Shown: piece by piece, positions 18,813-26,846 of the stretch
How the letters are laid out: every line of letters starts with the position of its first letter
Position numbering within the stretch: position 1 is the first letter of the stretch
Assembly (NCBI GenBank): GCA_900142905.1
Contig: FSRV01000002.1
Coordinates: 124,001-188,000 of the forward strand
Direction: 5' to 3'
Length of the DNA stretch: 64,000 nt
Source of the DNA: Burkholderia sp. GAS332
GTDB lineage: Bacteria > Pseudomonadota > Gammaproteobacteria > Burkholderiales > Burkholderiaceae
The notes under the pieces: model-generated
What the model saw: the letters and a program-made list of their open reading frames with translations, nothing else
What the model was told of the DNA's origin: nothing
The model's database searches: none
Translations under genes and position numbers: made by a program

Positions 18813-20066
18813 ATGCGAATTCTGATTCTTGGAGCAGGCGTGGTCGGTGTGACGAGCGCCTGGTATCTGGCGCGCGCCGGCCATGAGGTGGTGGTGCTTG
18901 ATCGCCAACCCGCTGCGGCGCTCGAAACCAGCTTCGGCAACGCCGGCCAGATTTCACCGGGCTACGCGTCGCCGTGGGCCGGGCCGGGCGTACCCGCCAA
19001 GGCCGTCAAATGGCTACTGCAGAAGCATCCGCCACTGTCCCTCCAACCGGACGGCACCTTGTTTCAGGTGCAATGGCTCACCCAGATGCTGGCTAACTGT
19101 ACGAAAAAGCGCTATGCCGTCAACAAGGCGCGCATGGTGCGGCTTGCCGAATATAGCCGCGACTGCTTCATGGCGCTGCGCAGCGAGACCCATATCACCT
19201 ATGAAGGTCGCCAGCAGGGCACGCTGCAAGTCTTTCGCACGCAAAAGCAGATGGACGGATCCGCCAAGGACATTGACGTTCTGAAGGAAATGGGCGTGCC
19301 TTATGAGTTGCTGTCGCGCGACGAACTGGCTCGCGCCGAACCGGCGCTAGAAGGCTCAAAGAATAAACTGGTCGGTGGCTTGCGTTTGCCAGGCGATGAA
19401 ACCGGTGACTGCCATGTGTTCACCACCAAACTGGCCGAGATGGCGCAAGCACGGCACGTGCAGTTCCTGTTCAACCGCAGCATCGATGGCCTGGTCGTAG
19501 AAGGCGACACGCTAAAGGGTGTCCATTCCGACGGCGAAACGTTGACTGCGGACGCGTGTGTCGTAGCTCTGGGCAGCTATTCCACCGCACTGCTGCGCGG
19601 CCTGGTTAGCATTCCGGTCTATCCCGTCAAGGGTTATTCAATCACTGTGCCGATTACCGATGCGGCGCTGGCACCCGTTTCGACCATCCTCGATGAAACC
19701 TACAAAGTTGCGGTCACCCGCTTTGAGGATCGAATTCGCGTGGGCGGCATGGCCAATCTGGTGGGCTTCGACAAGGAACTGCACGGCACCCGGCGCGACA
19801 CGCTGGAATATGTTGTCACCGACCTGTTCCCGCAGGCTGGCGACGTGGCGCAAGCCAGCTTCTGGACTGGCCTACGGCCTATGACCCCAGACGGCACGCC
19901 GATTATCGGCCCGACCGCCATCAAGGGCCTATGGCTGAATACCGGCCACGGCACGCTGGGCTGGACCATGTCCTGCGGTTCGGGGCAAGTGCTGGCGGAT
20001 TTGATGTCGGGGACTGAGCCGGCGATTATCGCCGACGATTTTGCGGTTAGTCGCTACACGAACTAA
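18813..20066 (+). CDS. dadA: D-amino acid dehydrogenase, FAD-dependent
   Basis: A 417-residue DadA-type flavoprotein from the ATG at 18813, with CAGGAGA 6 bases upstream; the frame is open to 18705 without a signal. It opens with the dinucleotide-binding [20 protein letters not shown] and carries the family motifs [33 protein letters not shown] and the C-terminal [15 protein letters not shown] plus [17 protein letters not shown]. It oxidises D-amino acids (D-Ala best) to oxo-acids and passes electrons to the respiratory chain at the inner membrane. No alanine racemase (dadX) or Lrp-type regulator is adjacent, so this may be a stand-alone paralogue. Confidence 0.9.
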   Translation: MRILILGAGVVGVTSAWYLARAGHEVVVLDRQPAAALETSFGNAGQISPGYASPWAGPGVPAKAVKWLLQKHPPLSLQPDGTLFQVQWLTQMLANCTKKRYAVNKARMVRLAEYSRDCFMALRSETHITYEGRQQGTLQVFRTQKQMDGSAKDIDVLKEMGVPYELLSRDELARAEPALEGSKNKLVGGLRLPGDETGDCHVFTTKLAEMAQARHVQFLFNRSIDGLVVEGDTLKGVHSDGETLTADACVVALGSYSTALLRGLVSIPVYPVKGYSITVPITDAALAPVSTILDETYKVAVTRFEDRIRVGGMANLVGFDKELHGTRRDTLEYVVTDLFPQAGDVAQASFWTGLRPMTPDGTPIIGPTAIKGLWLNTGHGTLGWTMSCGSGQVLADLMSGTEPAIIADDFAVSRYTN

Positions 20067-20070
20067 TCGG

Positions 20071-20133
20071 ACAGGCGAGTGGGTGAGCACCCTTGGTAGT
20101 AGGCGTTGCTTGGTGGTATCGCCTGTTTTTGTT
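20071..20133 (+). terminator. rho-independent terminator of dadA
   Basis: Starts 4 bases after the dadA stop. ACAGGCGA (20071-20078) pairs with TCGCCTGT (20119-20126), which is followed by TTTTGTTT. Inside the loop a second small hairpin GGGTG-AG-CACCC can form. Confidence 0.7.
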
Positions 20134-20164
20134 TATGCACTCCCCTTAAACGGCTGGCTGGGTT

Positions 20165-20252
20165 CGTTAAGGGTTATTCGATGCCTGCCCTCACTCCGGT
20201 GGCTATGTGCGTGCCGCGGCGCGTGTGGGCAGGCGTCGAATAAGCCTTAACG
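20165..20252 (+). repeat. hairpin repeat element, copy A
   Basis: An 88-base imperfect palindrome: CGTTAAGGGTTATTCGATGC at the left and its near complement at the right (GGCAGGCGTCGAATAAGC, then CTTAACG). The 57-base core from ATGCCTGCC to GGCAGGCGTC has the same length as copy B (21050) and is one base shorter than copy C (24726). It lies 99 bases past dadA, same orientation, beyond the terminator. The rest of the gap 20067-20389 shows no gene. Confidence 0.75.
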
Positions 20253-20389
20253 CCTGCTGCCTGTCGTCGACCGACGGCACTCCCTCTGGACGGCCGGCCA
20301 TATCGCCGGGCAACAGACATTCAACTGGCGCACGCGACGTCCCCATAACAACATGGCTTCAGGTCGTCATCCAAGATGACGCATGATCG

Positions 20390-20851
20390 TCAAGAATCGG
20401 AATACGGTGTGCCGTCTTTATGCAAGAACCGGCCGTCGACGCTGGGGCTCATCATGTCGACGTCGGAGCAGGTAATGACATCCGCAGGCGACCGCGAGCC
20501 GACTTCGAGATAAACGGCCATCACGTTCGACTTGTTAATCATGTGATGGCCGTTACCGGTGTTTTTTGGAAAGGCAGCGCAGTCGCCGGCCCGGAGCACC
20601 GTTTCGCCCTCGTCTTCGATCAACGTAAGTTCGCCTTCAAGGACGTAGACAAATTCGTCTTCGGCAGAGTGCCAATGGCGTTGACTAGACCAATTGCCCG
20701 GTGGCAACCGCATAACATTGACCCCAATATCACTGAGTCCCCCGGCGTTGCCCAGTCGCTGGCGTAGGCGATCGGCGCAGGGGGCATCGAACGGTGGCGG
20801 ATAACTCGTACCTTGACGCTCTGGTACGTCGACGATGTTGATCTTGGGCAT
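20390..20851 (-). CDS. cupin-domain protein
   Basis: A 153-residue single-domain cupin from the ATG at 20851 (MPKINIVDVPERQGTSYPPP). Metal ligands are visible: RHWHSAEDEFVYVLEGELTL gives the HxH and Glu of cupin motif 1, and GDCAAFPKNTGNGHHMINKS gives the His of motif 2. Such small cupins (transcriptional-regulator-like cupins, EutQ/ManC-like) bind sugars or act as isomerases and dioxygenases. The neighbours do not indicate a pathway. Confidence 0.85.
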   Translation of the reverse strand: MPKINIVDVPERQGTSYPPPFDAPCADRLRQRLGNAGGLSDIGVNVMRLPPGNWSSQRHWHSAEDEFVYVLEGELTLIEDEGETVLRAGDCAAFPKNTGNGHHMINKSNVMAVYLEVGSRSPADVITCSDVDMMSPSVDGRFLHKDGTPYSDS

Positions 20852-21049
20852 TTTGAGGCTCCGCATTCCACGCTGACAAATCGATTCAGCAAAGTTCGGC
20901 GGCCATGTGCCAGGGCAGGAATAGCCTTCAACTGTCCGAGCTACGGGAACCTGCTGGAACAGCCAGACGAGTATTCCTCGAAGTACCGCCGCGAACCGAT
21001 TGTCGTCGATTTAACCGCAACGGTCGAATGTCGCTTCCTGGCCGGTCGA

Positions 21050-21131
21050 GGCTTGTTCGACGCCTGCCAGCACGCGCAGAGGCACCGTCACATTCCTGTG
21101 GTCGATGGCAGGCATCGAATAACCCTTAACG
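21050..21131 (-). repeat. hairpin repeat element, copy B
   Basis: The minus-strand reading gives CGTTAAGGGTTATTCGATGC at one end and GGCAGGCGTCGAACAAGCC at the other, the same ends as copy A at 20165 but in opposite orientation, with a 57-base core of equal length and diverged middle. It starts 9 bases after the stop codon of the CPT-like kinase gene, in the same orientation as that gene. The gap 20852-21139 holds nothing else recognisable. Confidence 0.75.
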
Positions 21132-21139
21132 ACATCTGC

Positions 21140-21727
21140 CTAATTTACGTTACCGAAAAATTGCTGATGCATCTTCGAGAATGCAGCAGGGGTCGGTCGG
21201 CTCCGTAACCACTCCAGAACCAACTGCGCACAATCAGACGCGCTCGAAGACGACGTGTCCACGACATGATCGTAGTGCCGGTTAGCATGAATCGAGTCGA
21301 ATTGAGATTTGGCCGTTCCGATCTTACGGTCGCCACGGGTAAGCTCACGTTCGGTCAAAATTTCGAGCGAACAAAAGACACCGACGATGAGGACCGGGAG
21401 ACCGATCAAGTCTTCGAGCATGTAGTGCCACGCATCGGATGAAAGGACATGATCGACGATCACTGCCTGACCGTGCCTGGAAAAGGTCGCGGCAGTGGCA
21501 TTTATTGCTCTACATAGCGCGGCCACGCGAACTTGTATCACCTGCTTCTCGACATCCCAATAGTTTGCAGGTTCCATGTTTCGGAACGCGTCCAGCTCGA
21601 TGTGCAAATGATGCTCAACCAAGTTCTCGCACAAATACCTGGACAGCGTACTTTTGCCGGCACTGCTCGGACCGTTGAGCACGACGATGGTCCCGTATGG
21701 CAGCTGCGGCATTTCTGTGATTGGCAT
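21140..21727 (-). CDS. chloramphenicol phosphotransferase-like P-loop kinase
   Basis: A 195-residue P-loop protein. Walker A is LNGPSSAGKSTLSRYL (about residues 18-33), the catalytic Asp region is HIELDAFRN, and the family motif FCSLEILTERELTRGDRKIG with IVDHVLSS is typical of CPT (Streptomyces chloramphenicol 3-O-phosphotransferase) and its many uncharacterised homologues. It probably phosphorylates a small hydroxylated compound; real chloramphenicol resistance is not implied. Repeat copy B follows its stop. Confidence 0.85.
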   Translation of the reverse strand: MPITEMPQLPYGTIVVLNGPSSAGKSTLSRYLCENLVEHHLHIELDAFRNMEPANYWDVEKQVIQVRVAALCRAINATAATFSRHGQAVIVDHVLSSDAWHYMLEDLIGLPVLIVGVFCSLEILTERELTRGDRKIGTAKSQFDSIHANRHYDHVVDTSSSSASDCAQLVLEWLRSRPTPAAFSKMHQQFFGNVN

Positions 21728-21904
21728 TGAGGTACCCTTCGATGGCCTGCGAGTGCAGGAGGCGGCTCAATTGTCGACGAACTGGGCCTCGGTGTCGAAC
21801 GGCTGCTTGTGGCTGAATGTTGTCCCATGTGGTCGCCAGCAGCGGACCCAACACCGCCGGCGCGCTGGCTATGCGCGCGGTCCTTTCCTGACAGAAGCGT
21901 CGTC

Positions 21905-22330
21905 CTACAACACCTTGCTTAAGAAAACTCGATGCGTTCCCGGAGGATCACACGGAACCTCTCCGAAGACAGTCCATCCGTGATTAATGTAAAACTTTGG
22001 CGCCTGGAAGCTGATCGTATAGACGACCGCCGATCGGCAGCCTCGGCGACGCCCTTCATCCTCAAACGCGCGCAGAATCAGCGTGCCGATGCTGCGGCCA
22101 CGTAACGATTCAGGAAGGAAAAACAGATCGAGAAAAAGCAAGCCAAGCGACGTCCTTCCTGTTGCGCCGCCAAGAATTTTCCCGCTGCCTGGATCGCGGA
22201 CTAACACAGCTAACGGTTTGCGATCTGAATACCCGGTATGTTCATCATTGAATTGGCTTAAGCCTTCGCTAATGATCTCCATTGCGGTGTCGCTAATAAC
22301 GTCTGTGACCAGGACTTCAGGATCCAGCAT
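21905..22330 (-). CDS. GNAT-family N-acetyltransferase
   Basis: A 141-residue acetyltransferase. The acetyl-CoA loop reads FLPESLRGRSIGTLILRAFE (R-x-x-x-I/L-G-T/S) and the C-terminal YTISFQAPKFYINHGWTVFG, PGTHRVFLSK matches small aminoglycoside/streptothricin-like GNATs, where Q-A-P/R-x-F/L-Y is conserved. Substrate unknown. It is transcribed in the same direction as the CPT-like kinase 180 bases downstream. Confidence 0.85.
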   Translation of the reverse strand: MLDPEVLVTDVISDTAMEIISEGLSQFNDEHTGYSDRKPLAVLVRDPGSGKILGGATGRTSLGLLFLDLFFLPESLRGRSIGTLILRAFEDEGRRRGCRSAVVYTISFQAPKFYINHGWTVFGEVPCDPPGTHRVFLSKVL

Positions 22331-22420
22331 GAATTCTCCTCAGTTGCACTGCAGGAAATGTGCAGGATACTGAAGTTTTGTACCGTGTCAAAGCCGTGTT
22401 TGGGTGGGCACGGTATCCCG

Positions 22421-22549
22421 CTTGAATCTATCGTTAACCGGCGTTCACTCTCGGGGACTGTGACGCTCCGATTCACGGACCGAACCCTTCCTTGGGGACG
22501 CCACGAGATCGTGCGGGCGAAGAACGCCACGAAAGGCATAAACCGACCC
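22421..22549 (+). repeat. interspersed repeat R2 (long copy, 129 bp)
   Basis: The longer relative of R1 (13454-13556). It has a 26-base block flanked by two ACGCCACGA copies. The minus strand is open through the element, but no protein family was recognised. The gap 22331-22660 around it shows no other gene. Confidence 0.8.
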
Positions 22550-22660
22550 ACACGCGACAATCAGCTTTCCGCGAAGCGGACACCCAAGCTTTACGCTGCG
22601 CGCGCCCATATCGACCACTCGCCCGGCCGATCAGTCTCAACACTTGCTGTGGCTGGCGGT

Positions 22661-23398
22661 CTATTTGAAAACGCGCTCCTTAACCAGTAAATCCACGATC
22701 TGCTCGCTGACGAGTTCAGCCCAACGACGATATTGCCGAGCTCCGGGGTGAAATCGATCACGGGCCATCTCGAGCGGCTTTGCTGCCCAATCAAGCGATA
22801 CATAGCGCGCGGCAGCGTCCTGGCTGATCCACCGCTGCAGCATGCGGTCCAAACGTGCTGCATATCGGCCCAGATACCAGCGTAACGGGTGCTGGGCCGC
22901 CGGCAGAATTCGCAATGGCGGTAACCCTGTTGCCACCAGACCGACTATGCCGGTGCGACGGCGGACTTCTTCCACCAGTCGCCGATAGTCTTGCAGGAAT
23001 TGGCGTGGCGCGCGTTGCGACGTTACATCGTTAGTGCCCAATGCGATCACGAGAAAGTCCGCCGACCCTAATTCGCTCTGCCTTAGCAACGCTAGCGACT
23101 CCTCGGTGTTGACACCCGACTTTGCTACCAACTGCCATGTAATTGGTCTGCCCAGTTTGATGGCGAGCAGTTTGGCGACGGGTTGTGCTAATGCCTGCGC
23201 CTGATCGTCTACCCCCACTCCTGCCGCCGAGGAGTCCCCGACGACCAGAATTCGCAAGGCTGGTTGCAGGGCGTCTTGCAAGCCCTCACTCCCGCAACGA
23301 GGTCCTGCTGCTTCGGGTAGGCGTAGCGCGGTTTGCCTTAGCCTGCGAGCCTGTATCAACAGAACGGGACCAAGGACAAGCTTATAGAGTGGCAACAT
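22661..23398 (-). CDS. SGNH/GDSL hydrolase
   Basis: A 245-residue esterase-like protein. All four SGNH blocks are visible: LRILVVGDSSAAGVGVDDQA (block I, nucleophile Ser), VAKSGVNTEE (Gly block), LVIALGTNDVTS (Asn block) and ARDRFHPGARQYRRWAE (Asp-x-x-His). A hydrophobic Arg-rich N-terminus (YKLVLGPVLLIQARRLRQTA) may be a signal anchor, putting it at the inner membrane facing the periplasm. Substrate unknown; lipids or acylated sugars are usual. Confidence 0.88.
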   Translation of the reverse strand: MLPLYKLVLGPVLLIQARRLRQTALRLPEAAGPRCGSEGLQDALQPALRILVVGDSSAAGVGVDDQAQALAQPVAKLLAIKLGRPITWQLVAKSGVNTEESLALLRQSELGSADFLVIALGTNDVTSQRAPRQFLQDYRRLVEEVRRRTGIVGLVATGLPPLRILPAAQHPLRWYLGRYAARLDRMLQRWISQDAAARYVSLDWAAKPLEMARDRFHPGARQYRRWAELVSEQIVDLLVKERVFK

Positions 23399-23469
23399 TT
23401 TCAGTTCAGATCAGAGTAGGAATAACGGTAGCCATGCGCGTTTTGACGCGGCCTGTTGCGATCCCTGCC

Positions 23470-23898
23470 TTACAGAGACAGGAACGCGGCGATGACCATT
23501 GCAGCAGCGCCGACGATGGATGCCACAGCGCCGACCCAGTTTCCGAAATAGACAAGCTTACCCAGGCCGGCACCGCCTGAGGACAAGCCTCGCTCGCCAG
23601 TCAGTGCGGCTAGCGGAGTCGAGACGCAAAACCCGTACGCCGACACAATGAACGCGATGGCGATCACCCAAGCCAGCGCCGTCGGGACCGTCATTGAGGG
23701 CAGCAAGGCGGCCACAGCCAGCATCAACGTTGCGCCGATCGGCAGGCTCAGGTGAGCCACGCGCCAAGAGTTCACAATATTTGCCGGCGCACCGCGCTTG
23801 ATTGCCTTAGCGTAAGGGCCGCCAAGCAGTAAGCCGAAGAGAAGGACTATCGATCCGTGGAGTACAAGATGACGCGCGGCGGTGTGCATGAGGTTCAA
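23470..23898 (-). CDS. small four-helix integral membrane protein
   Basis: A 142-residue protein with about four transmembrane segments (HGSIVLLFGLLLGGPYAKAI, ATLMLAVAALLPSM, LAWVIAIAFIVSAYGF, VGAVASIVGAAAMVIAAFLS). An N-terminal His-Gly and the NSWRVAHLSLPIGATLM segment recall styrene-oxide-isomerase-like (StyC) membrane proteins; this match is by eye and weak. It lies 71 bases upstream of the SGNH hydrolase on the same strand and may be co-transcribed. Confidence 0.65.
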   Translation of the reverse strand: MNLMHTAARHLVLHGSIVLLFGLLLGGPYAKAIKRGAPANIVNSWRVAHLSLPIGATLMLAVAALLPSMTVPTALAWVIAIAFIVSAYGFCVSTPLAALTGERGLSSGGAGLGKLVYFGNWVGAVASIVGAAAMVIAAFLSL

Positions 23899-24250
23899 GA
23901 TGGCGTGTAGCGGGCCGGTGGCCGCACAAGAATTTAGGGAAGTCGTATTTTGGTGCGACTTGTCTCAGTCTTTTGCGACTGCGCCGGCAGATCCTTTGTT
24001 CTCGACATCGAAAACATTCGATATCAATCGTTCCTCGATTATGTACGCAACAACGCGCATGCTTGTCGACAAATCTGGGCGTCGCGTCGACTGATCGTTC
24101 ATGGCTGGGTCCAGCCTCATGCGATTGGCATACCTGCGTCGGCCTTGCACGGCCGCGATCGGCAGCGCGCCACCCAGTTCGGATAGACGCGATTCGCGGA
24201 ACCAGGCGTTGGGCCGGTGCTTGACTGCCGAGCAAACGCATTCGCTTTAG
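23899..24250. other. intergenic, nothing recognised
   Basis: 352 bases without a convincing gene on either strand. Short open frames here lack ribosome sites and family features. Confidence 0.4.
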
Positions 24251-24616
24251 CTAACTTGCGCCGTCGCCACGCTGCCATCGGATGTACGCGGCGGTACTCA
24301 TCGCATCGATGTTCGGCAGCTCGGCGACGCGAATGTGCTGAAAAAAACTCAAGCAGTGGCCCCAAGGGGATGTTTCTGGTGTGGATTCAATCCAGCACGA
24401 ATAGCCCAAGCGTTTCCAATCCAACGATCTGTCATCGTTGACGCGCCGAAGAAGCTCCTGTGCGATTACCTCGCACCAGATCAAGGCCTCTTCCGCCGAC
24501 CCTGCTTCGATAAATGCGCCAGTTGACGATGCGTAGTCTTCGATCAGTCCGCGCTCAAATAGCTCGCGGGGCTCAGGCTCGTGGTATTGGAAAATGATGA
24601 GATATTCGTGCGCCAT
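24251..24616 (-). CDS. uncharacterised 121-residue protein
   Basis: A soluble, acidic, Trp-containing protein (MAHEYLIIFQYHEPEPRELF; AEEALIWCEVIAQELLRRVN; SPWGHCLSFFQHIRVAELPN). No signal peptide, membrane segment or known motif. The size and composition recall immunity-type or cytoplasmic accessory proteins, but no toxin is adjacent. Codon use is consistent with a real gene. Function unknown. Confidence 0.6.
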   Translation of the reverse strand: MAHEYLIIFQYHEPEPRELFERGLIEDYASSTGAFIEAGSAEEALIWCEVIAQELLRRVNDDRSLDWKRLGYSCWIESTPETSPWGHCLSFFQHIRVAELPNIDAMSTAAYIRWQRGDGAS

Positions 24617-24725
24617 GCCGTAAGGGGAGGGTTGATGGTTTTCCCGGATGCAGTTTGTGCCAACGTCGTCGAGACCTGCTGACGATTGTCGATGATCTGC
24701 GCATCGGTGTCGAATTTCTGAAAGT

Positions 24726-24813
24726 GTTTGGGTTTATAAGACGCCTGCCCACATGTGCCTGTGGCGCTCGCCCATGCTCGTGGTTGAGGGCAGGCATCCT
24801 ACAAACCTAAACA
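24726..24813 (-). repeat. hairpin repeat element, copy C
   Basis: Minus-strand ends are GTTTAGGTTTGTAGGATGCC and GGCAGGCGTCTTATAAACCC. Over the 20 terminal pairs on the minus strand only one is unpaired and three are G-U; read on the plus strand three would be unpaired. That bias suggests the minus-strand RNA is the folded form. It starts 27 bases after the DUF6124-like gene, same orientation. The core (58 bases) matches copies A and B at both ends. Confidence 0.75.
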
Positions 24814-24839
24814 ACTGAAGCCGCTCGTCTTCTCGAGGG

Positions 24840-25310
24840 TTAGTGCCGCGCGGGAATCGGCTGTTGGGCAGCGTCTGTTTCTTCGCGCGTTGTGGCTTTC
24901 TCTGACGTTGATTTGCTCGGGCTGGCCTTCGTGGTTGTCGGCGTTTCCGTCGCTATCTGTGATGCCTCTGCTAGAAGGCGCGCAGCGCGGCTCGCAGTGA
25001 TGCGGCTTTGAGGGATGCCCTTCGCATCGAGCGCGATGACCTGGTATAGCTCACGGTCACACTCAAGCTCCTGCTGATATTGCTCCGCCGTGTCGACAAG
25101 CAATTCAAGCATCGTCTGTTGACGTCGTCTTTCCTCACTCGTGAGGGCAGGATTCCTACATATTGAGGACGCAAGTGTGACTAGCGTGTTGAGTTGGCTC
25201 AACTGCCGGTTGCATAGATCGAAGGTGGAAAGCGCTAGCTTTTCGTACTGGAGCGCGTCGACAGGCGGGCGTGAAGCGGGTTGAGATTGTTTTGTAGGTT
25301 TGCTGCTCAT
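24840..25310 (-). CDS. DUF6124/DUF3077-like small protein
   Basis: A 156-residue protein from the ATG at 25310, set by a strong ribosome site (AGGGAGGTCGCACC before ATG); the open extension to 25664 runs through a structured leader and is not coding. The sequence has an N-terminal Lys/Gln/Pro stretch, an alpha-helical core (YEKLALSTFDLCNRQLSQLN, TLVTLASSICRNPALTSEER), and a low-complexity Thr/Ser/Glu tail. The core resembles small proteins of pseudomonads and burkholderias annotated DUF6124/DUF3077, function unknown. It is preceded by an inverted-repeat leader and followed by repeat copy C. Confidence 0.65.
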   Translation of the reverse strand: MSSKPTKQSQPASRPPVDALQYEKLALSTFDLCNRQLSQLNTLVTLASSICRNPALTSEERRRQQTMLELLVDTAEQYQQELECDRELYQVIALDAKGIPQSRITASRAARLLAEASQIATETPTTTKASPSKSTSEKATTREETDAAQQPIPARH

Positions 25311-25380
25311 GGTGCGACCTCCCTGATACATCTCGGATCGCCCGACACTCGTTTGGGTAGGGGTGAGCGGGCACGTAGAA

Positions 25381-25524
25381 GGGTTAGCAGACCGGGATTT
25401 CACCAAAACCGGCGAGCCTTGCGGCTCCCCCCCTACGACCCGCCCATTGAAATATAGACGTGCAGGGATAGACGCACGACCCGCCTGAGCGGGTGTGCGG
25501 GTGAAATCGCAGGCTGCTAAACCC
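25381..25524 (-). promoter_or_regulatory. structured leader with long inverted repeat upstream of the DUF6124-like gene
   Basis: GGGTTAGCAG...ATTTCACC (25381-25404) is inverted-repeated by GGTGAAATC...CTGCTAAACCC (25500-25524), with 20 or so of about 24 positions complementary. The 95 bases between hold further hairpins: GAGCC-TTGC-GGCTC and CCCGC-CTGA-GCGGG. Just outside lies CATCGGG-TGTTT-CCCGATG. The gene's ribosome site is about 60 bases downstream of the folded unit. This suggests a structured 5' leader RNA or a small RNA; the rest of 25311-25672 shows no gene. Confidence 0.55.
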
Positions 25525-25672
25525 GGCCATCGGGTGTTTCCCGATGACTTGGTGATTATAAAGCAGGGAGAGGGGGAGCGATCAACTGAGCGAGCTAAAT
25601 GGTCGCGTTTGGCCGATTGGATAAGGCATGGATTGACCGGCAGGTCGACCGTAACCGCCGGCATTAGATGGT

Positions 25673-26125
25673 CTATTGGTAGTCGAGCGTGTCATCGACT
25701 TTGGTGATTTTCCAGCCGTCGCCTTGCTTGCGCAGAAACACCAACACGCTGATCTTGTCTTTCGAGCCGAACGTCACTGGAACAACCGCAACATCGCCGA
25801 GCATGATCGCCTGGTGTGTTGCGATGTTGTTAGACCAGTCCTGTTCGTCGTAGTCCTGCACCTTCGTGAAATAGTCGCTGTCGCCAGGCAGCCTGTTATG
25901 GCGGTAAGCGCTCCGAAGTCCGTCGACCGTCCCCTTGGTCACGTAGACATAAATGCCCTTGTCCAACAACGGATAGGTATCTTTAGATTCCAACTTGATA
26001 TACCAGGTGTAAAACGCTTTCGTGCTTGCGTCAGGAGTCGCGGTGTCCGCGAACGCCCCTTGCTGGAAAAGCAATCCGCCAACCAGCAGCAGTACCGACA
26101 CGGCGAGGGTCAATAGCTTCTTCAT
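25673..26125 (-). CDS. periplasmic DUF3828-type protein, probable immunity protein
   Basis: A 150-residue protein with a signal peptide (MKKLLTLAVSVLLLVGGLLF, cleavage after AFA). The mature domain (STKAFYTWYIKLESKDTYPL, DSDYFTKVQDYDEQDWSNNI, GWKITKVDDTLDY) has the NTF2-like pattern of DUF3828, found in immunity proteins of peptidoglycan-amidase effectors. It begins 8 bases after the stop of the amidase-like gene at 26134. Its periplasmic address is where a wall-degrading effector would have to be neutralised. Confidence 0.75.
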   Translation of the reverse strand: MKKLLTLAVSVLLLVGGLLFQQGAFADTATPDASTKAFYTWYIKLESKDTYPLLDKGIYVYVTKGTVDGLRSAYRHNRLPGDSDYFTKVQDYDEQDWSNNIATHQAIMLGDVAVVPVTFGSKDKISVLVFLRKQGDGWKITKVDDTLDYQ

Positions 26126-26133
26126 CTTTCGTC

Positions 26134-26508
26134 TCAGTTGTATCGATAAATTTTGTATGCCGGCTGCGATTGTCGATAAGACGCACCCGGATAGAAGCCT
26201 TGCGAGCCAGGGTGCGTTTGCTTGAAATCAGATACCCATATTGAGCCGTCAAAGATCGCCATGTGCCCTGCAGGATTTCCCGGGGCTGGCTGTATCACGA
26301 TCACATCGCCTGTGTGCGGATCGCCGATCGCTTGACGAAAGCCGACCGCCTCAAGTAGTGGGCCGTAGTCTTTGGCATAGTGTGCGTGGTGCAAGGAGAT
26401 TCCTCCCGATTCGATCGCCCTGCGCACGTACTTTGCACAGTTGCCAGTGCTGTGTGATTCCGCATGGTTATCCGCATAGGTCGCTGCGGAAGATTTATCG
26501 AACGGCAT
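26134..26508 (-). CDS. NlpC/P60- or CHAP-like amidase, probable T6SS effector
   Basis: A 124-residue protein with no signal peptide. The papain-like amidase signature is clear: Cys24 at the start of a helix (HSTGNCAKYVRRAIESGG) and His82 in PAGHMAIFDG, with the GDVIVIQP strand between. This is the fold used by small T6SS amidase effectors (Tae type) and phage CHAP endolysins. The lack of a signal peptide and the exported DUF3828 partner 8 bases downstream argue for delivery by a type VI system. A phage-derived hydrolase is the alternative. A VgrG gene lies 33 kb away in this window. Confidence 0.78.
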   Translation of the reverse strand: MPFDKSSAATYADNHAESHSTGNCAKYVRRAIESGGISLHHAHYAKDYGPLLEAVGFRQAIGDPHTGDVIVIQPAPGNPAGHMAIFDGSIWVSDFKQTHPGSQGFYPGASYRQSQPAYKIYRYN

Positions 26509-26846
26509 TTTTATCTCCCTTAAAGATTTAGTTGGCGCTCGCGCTGGAACGCTAACACATGGGATTCGTCGTTGTTGTTAAATTCGGGCTAGAGAGGCAA
26601 TGTTATGCCATTTGCATTGCGCCTCGGACTGTTAATGGCCGGCGTCGCCGAGGGGGTTCGTTATCAGCTTCAGAAGCCGCGAAGTTTCAGTGAATCCGGT
26701 GTGAGACCGACGACGGGCAAACGCTACAAGGTGCATGTTTGTCCAAGTCAGAGGGTTGCCACTACTCGTAGGCAATGGTCGATGAAGGGCGGTGCGGGCC
26801 GCTTAGTCCGCGGCCGGTCATCGGTCTTATGGAAAGCTTCACATAA

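Noticed and set aside
24573..24797. Small protein read through repeat copy C (MPALNHEHGRAP...)
   Set aside because: Copies A and B stop early or change composition in the same frame, so the conserved part is the palindrome and not a peptide.
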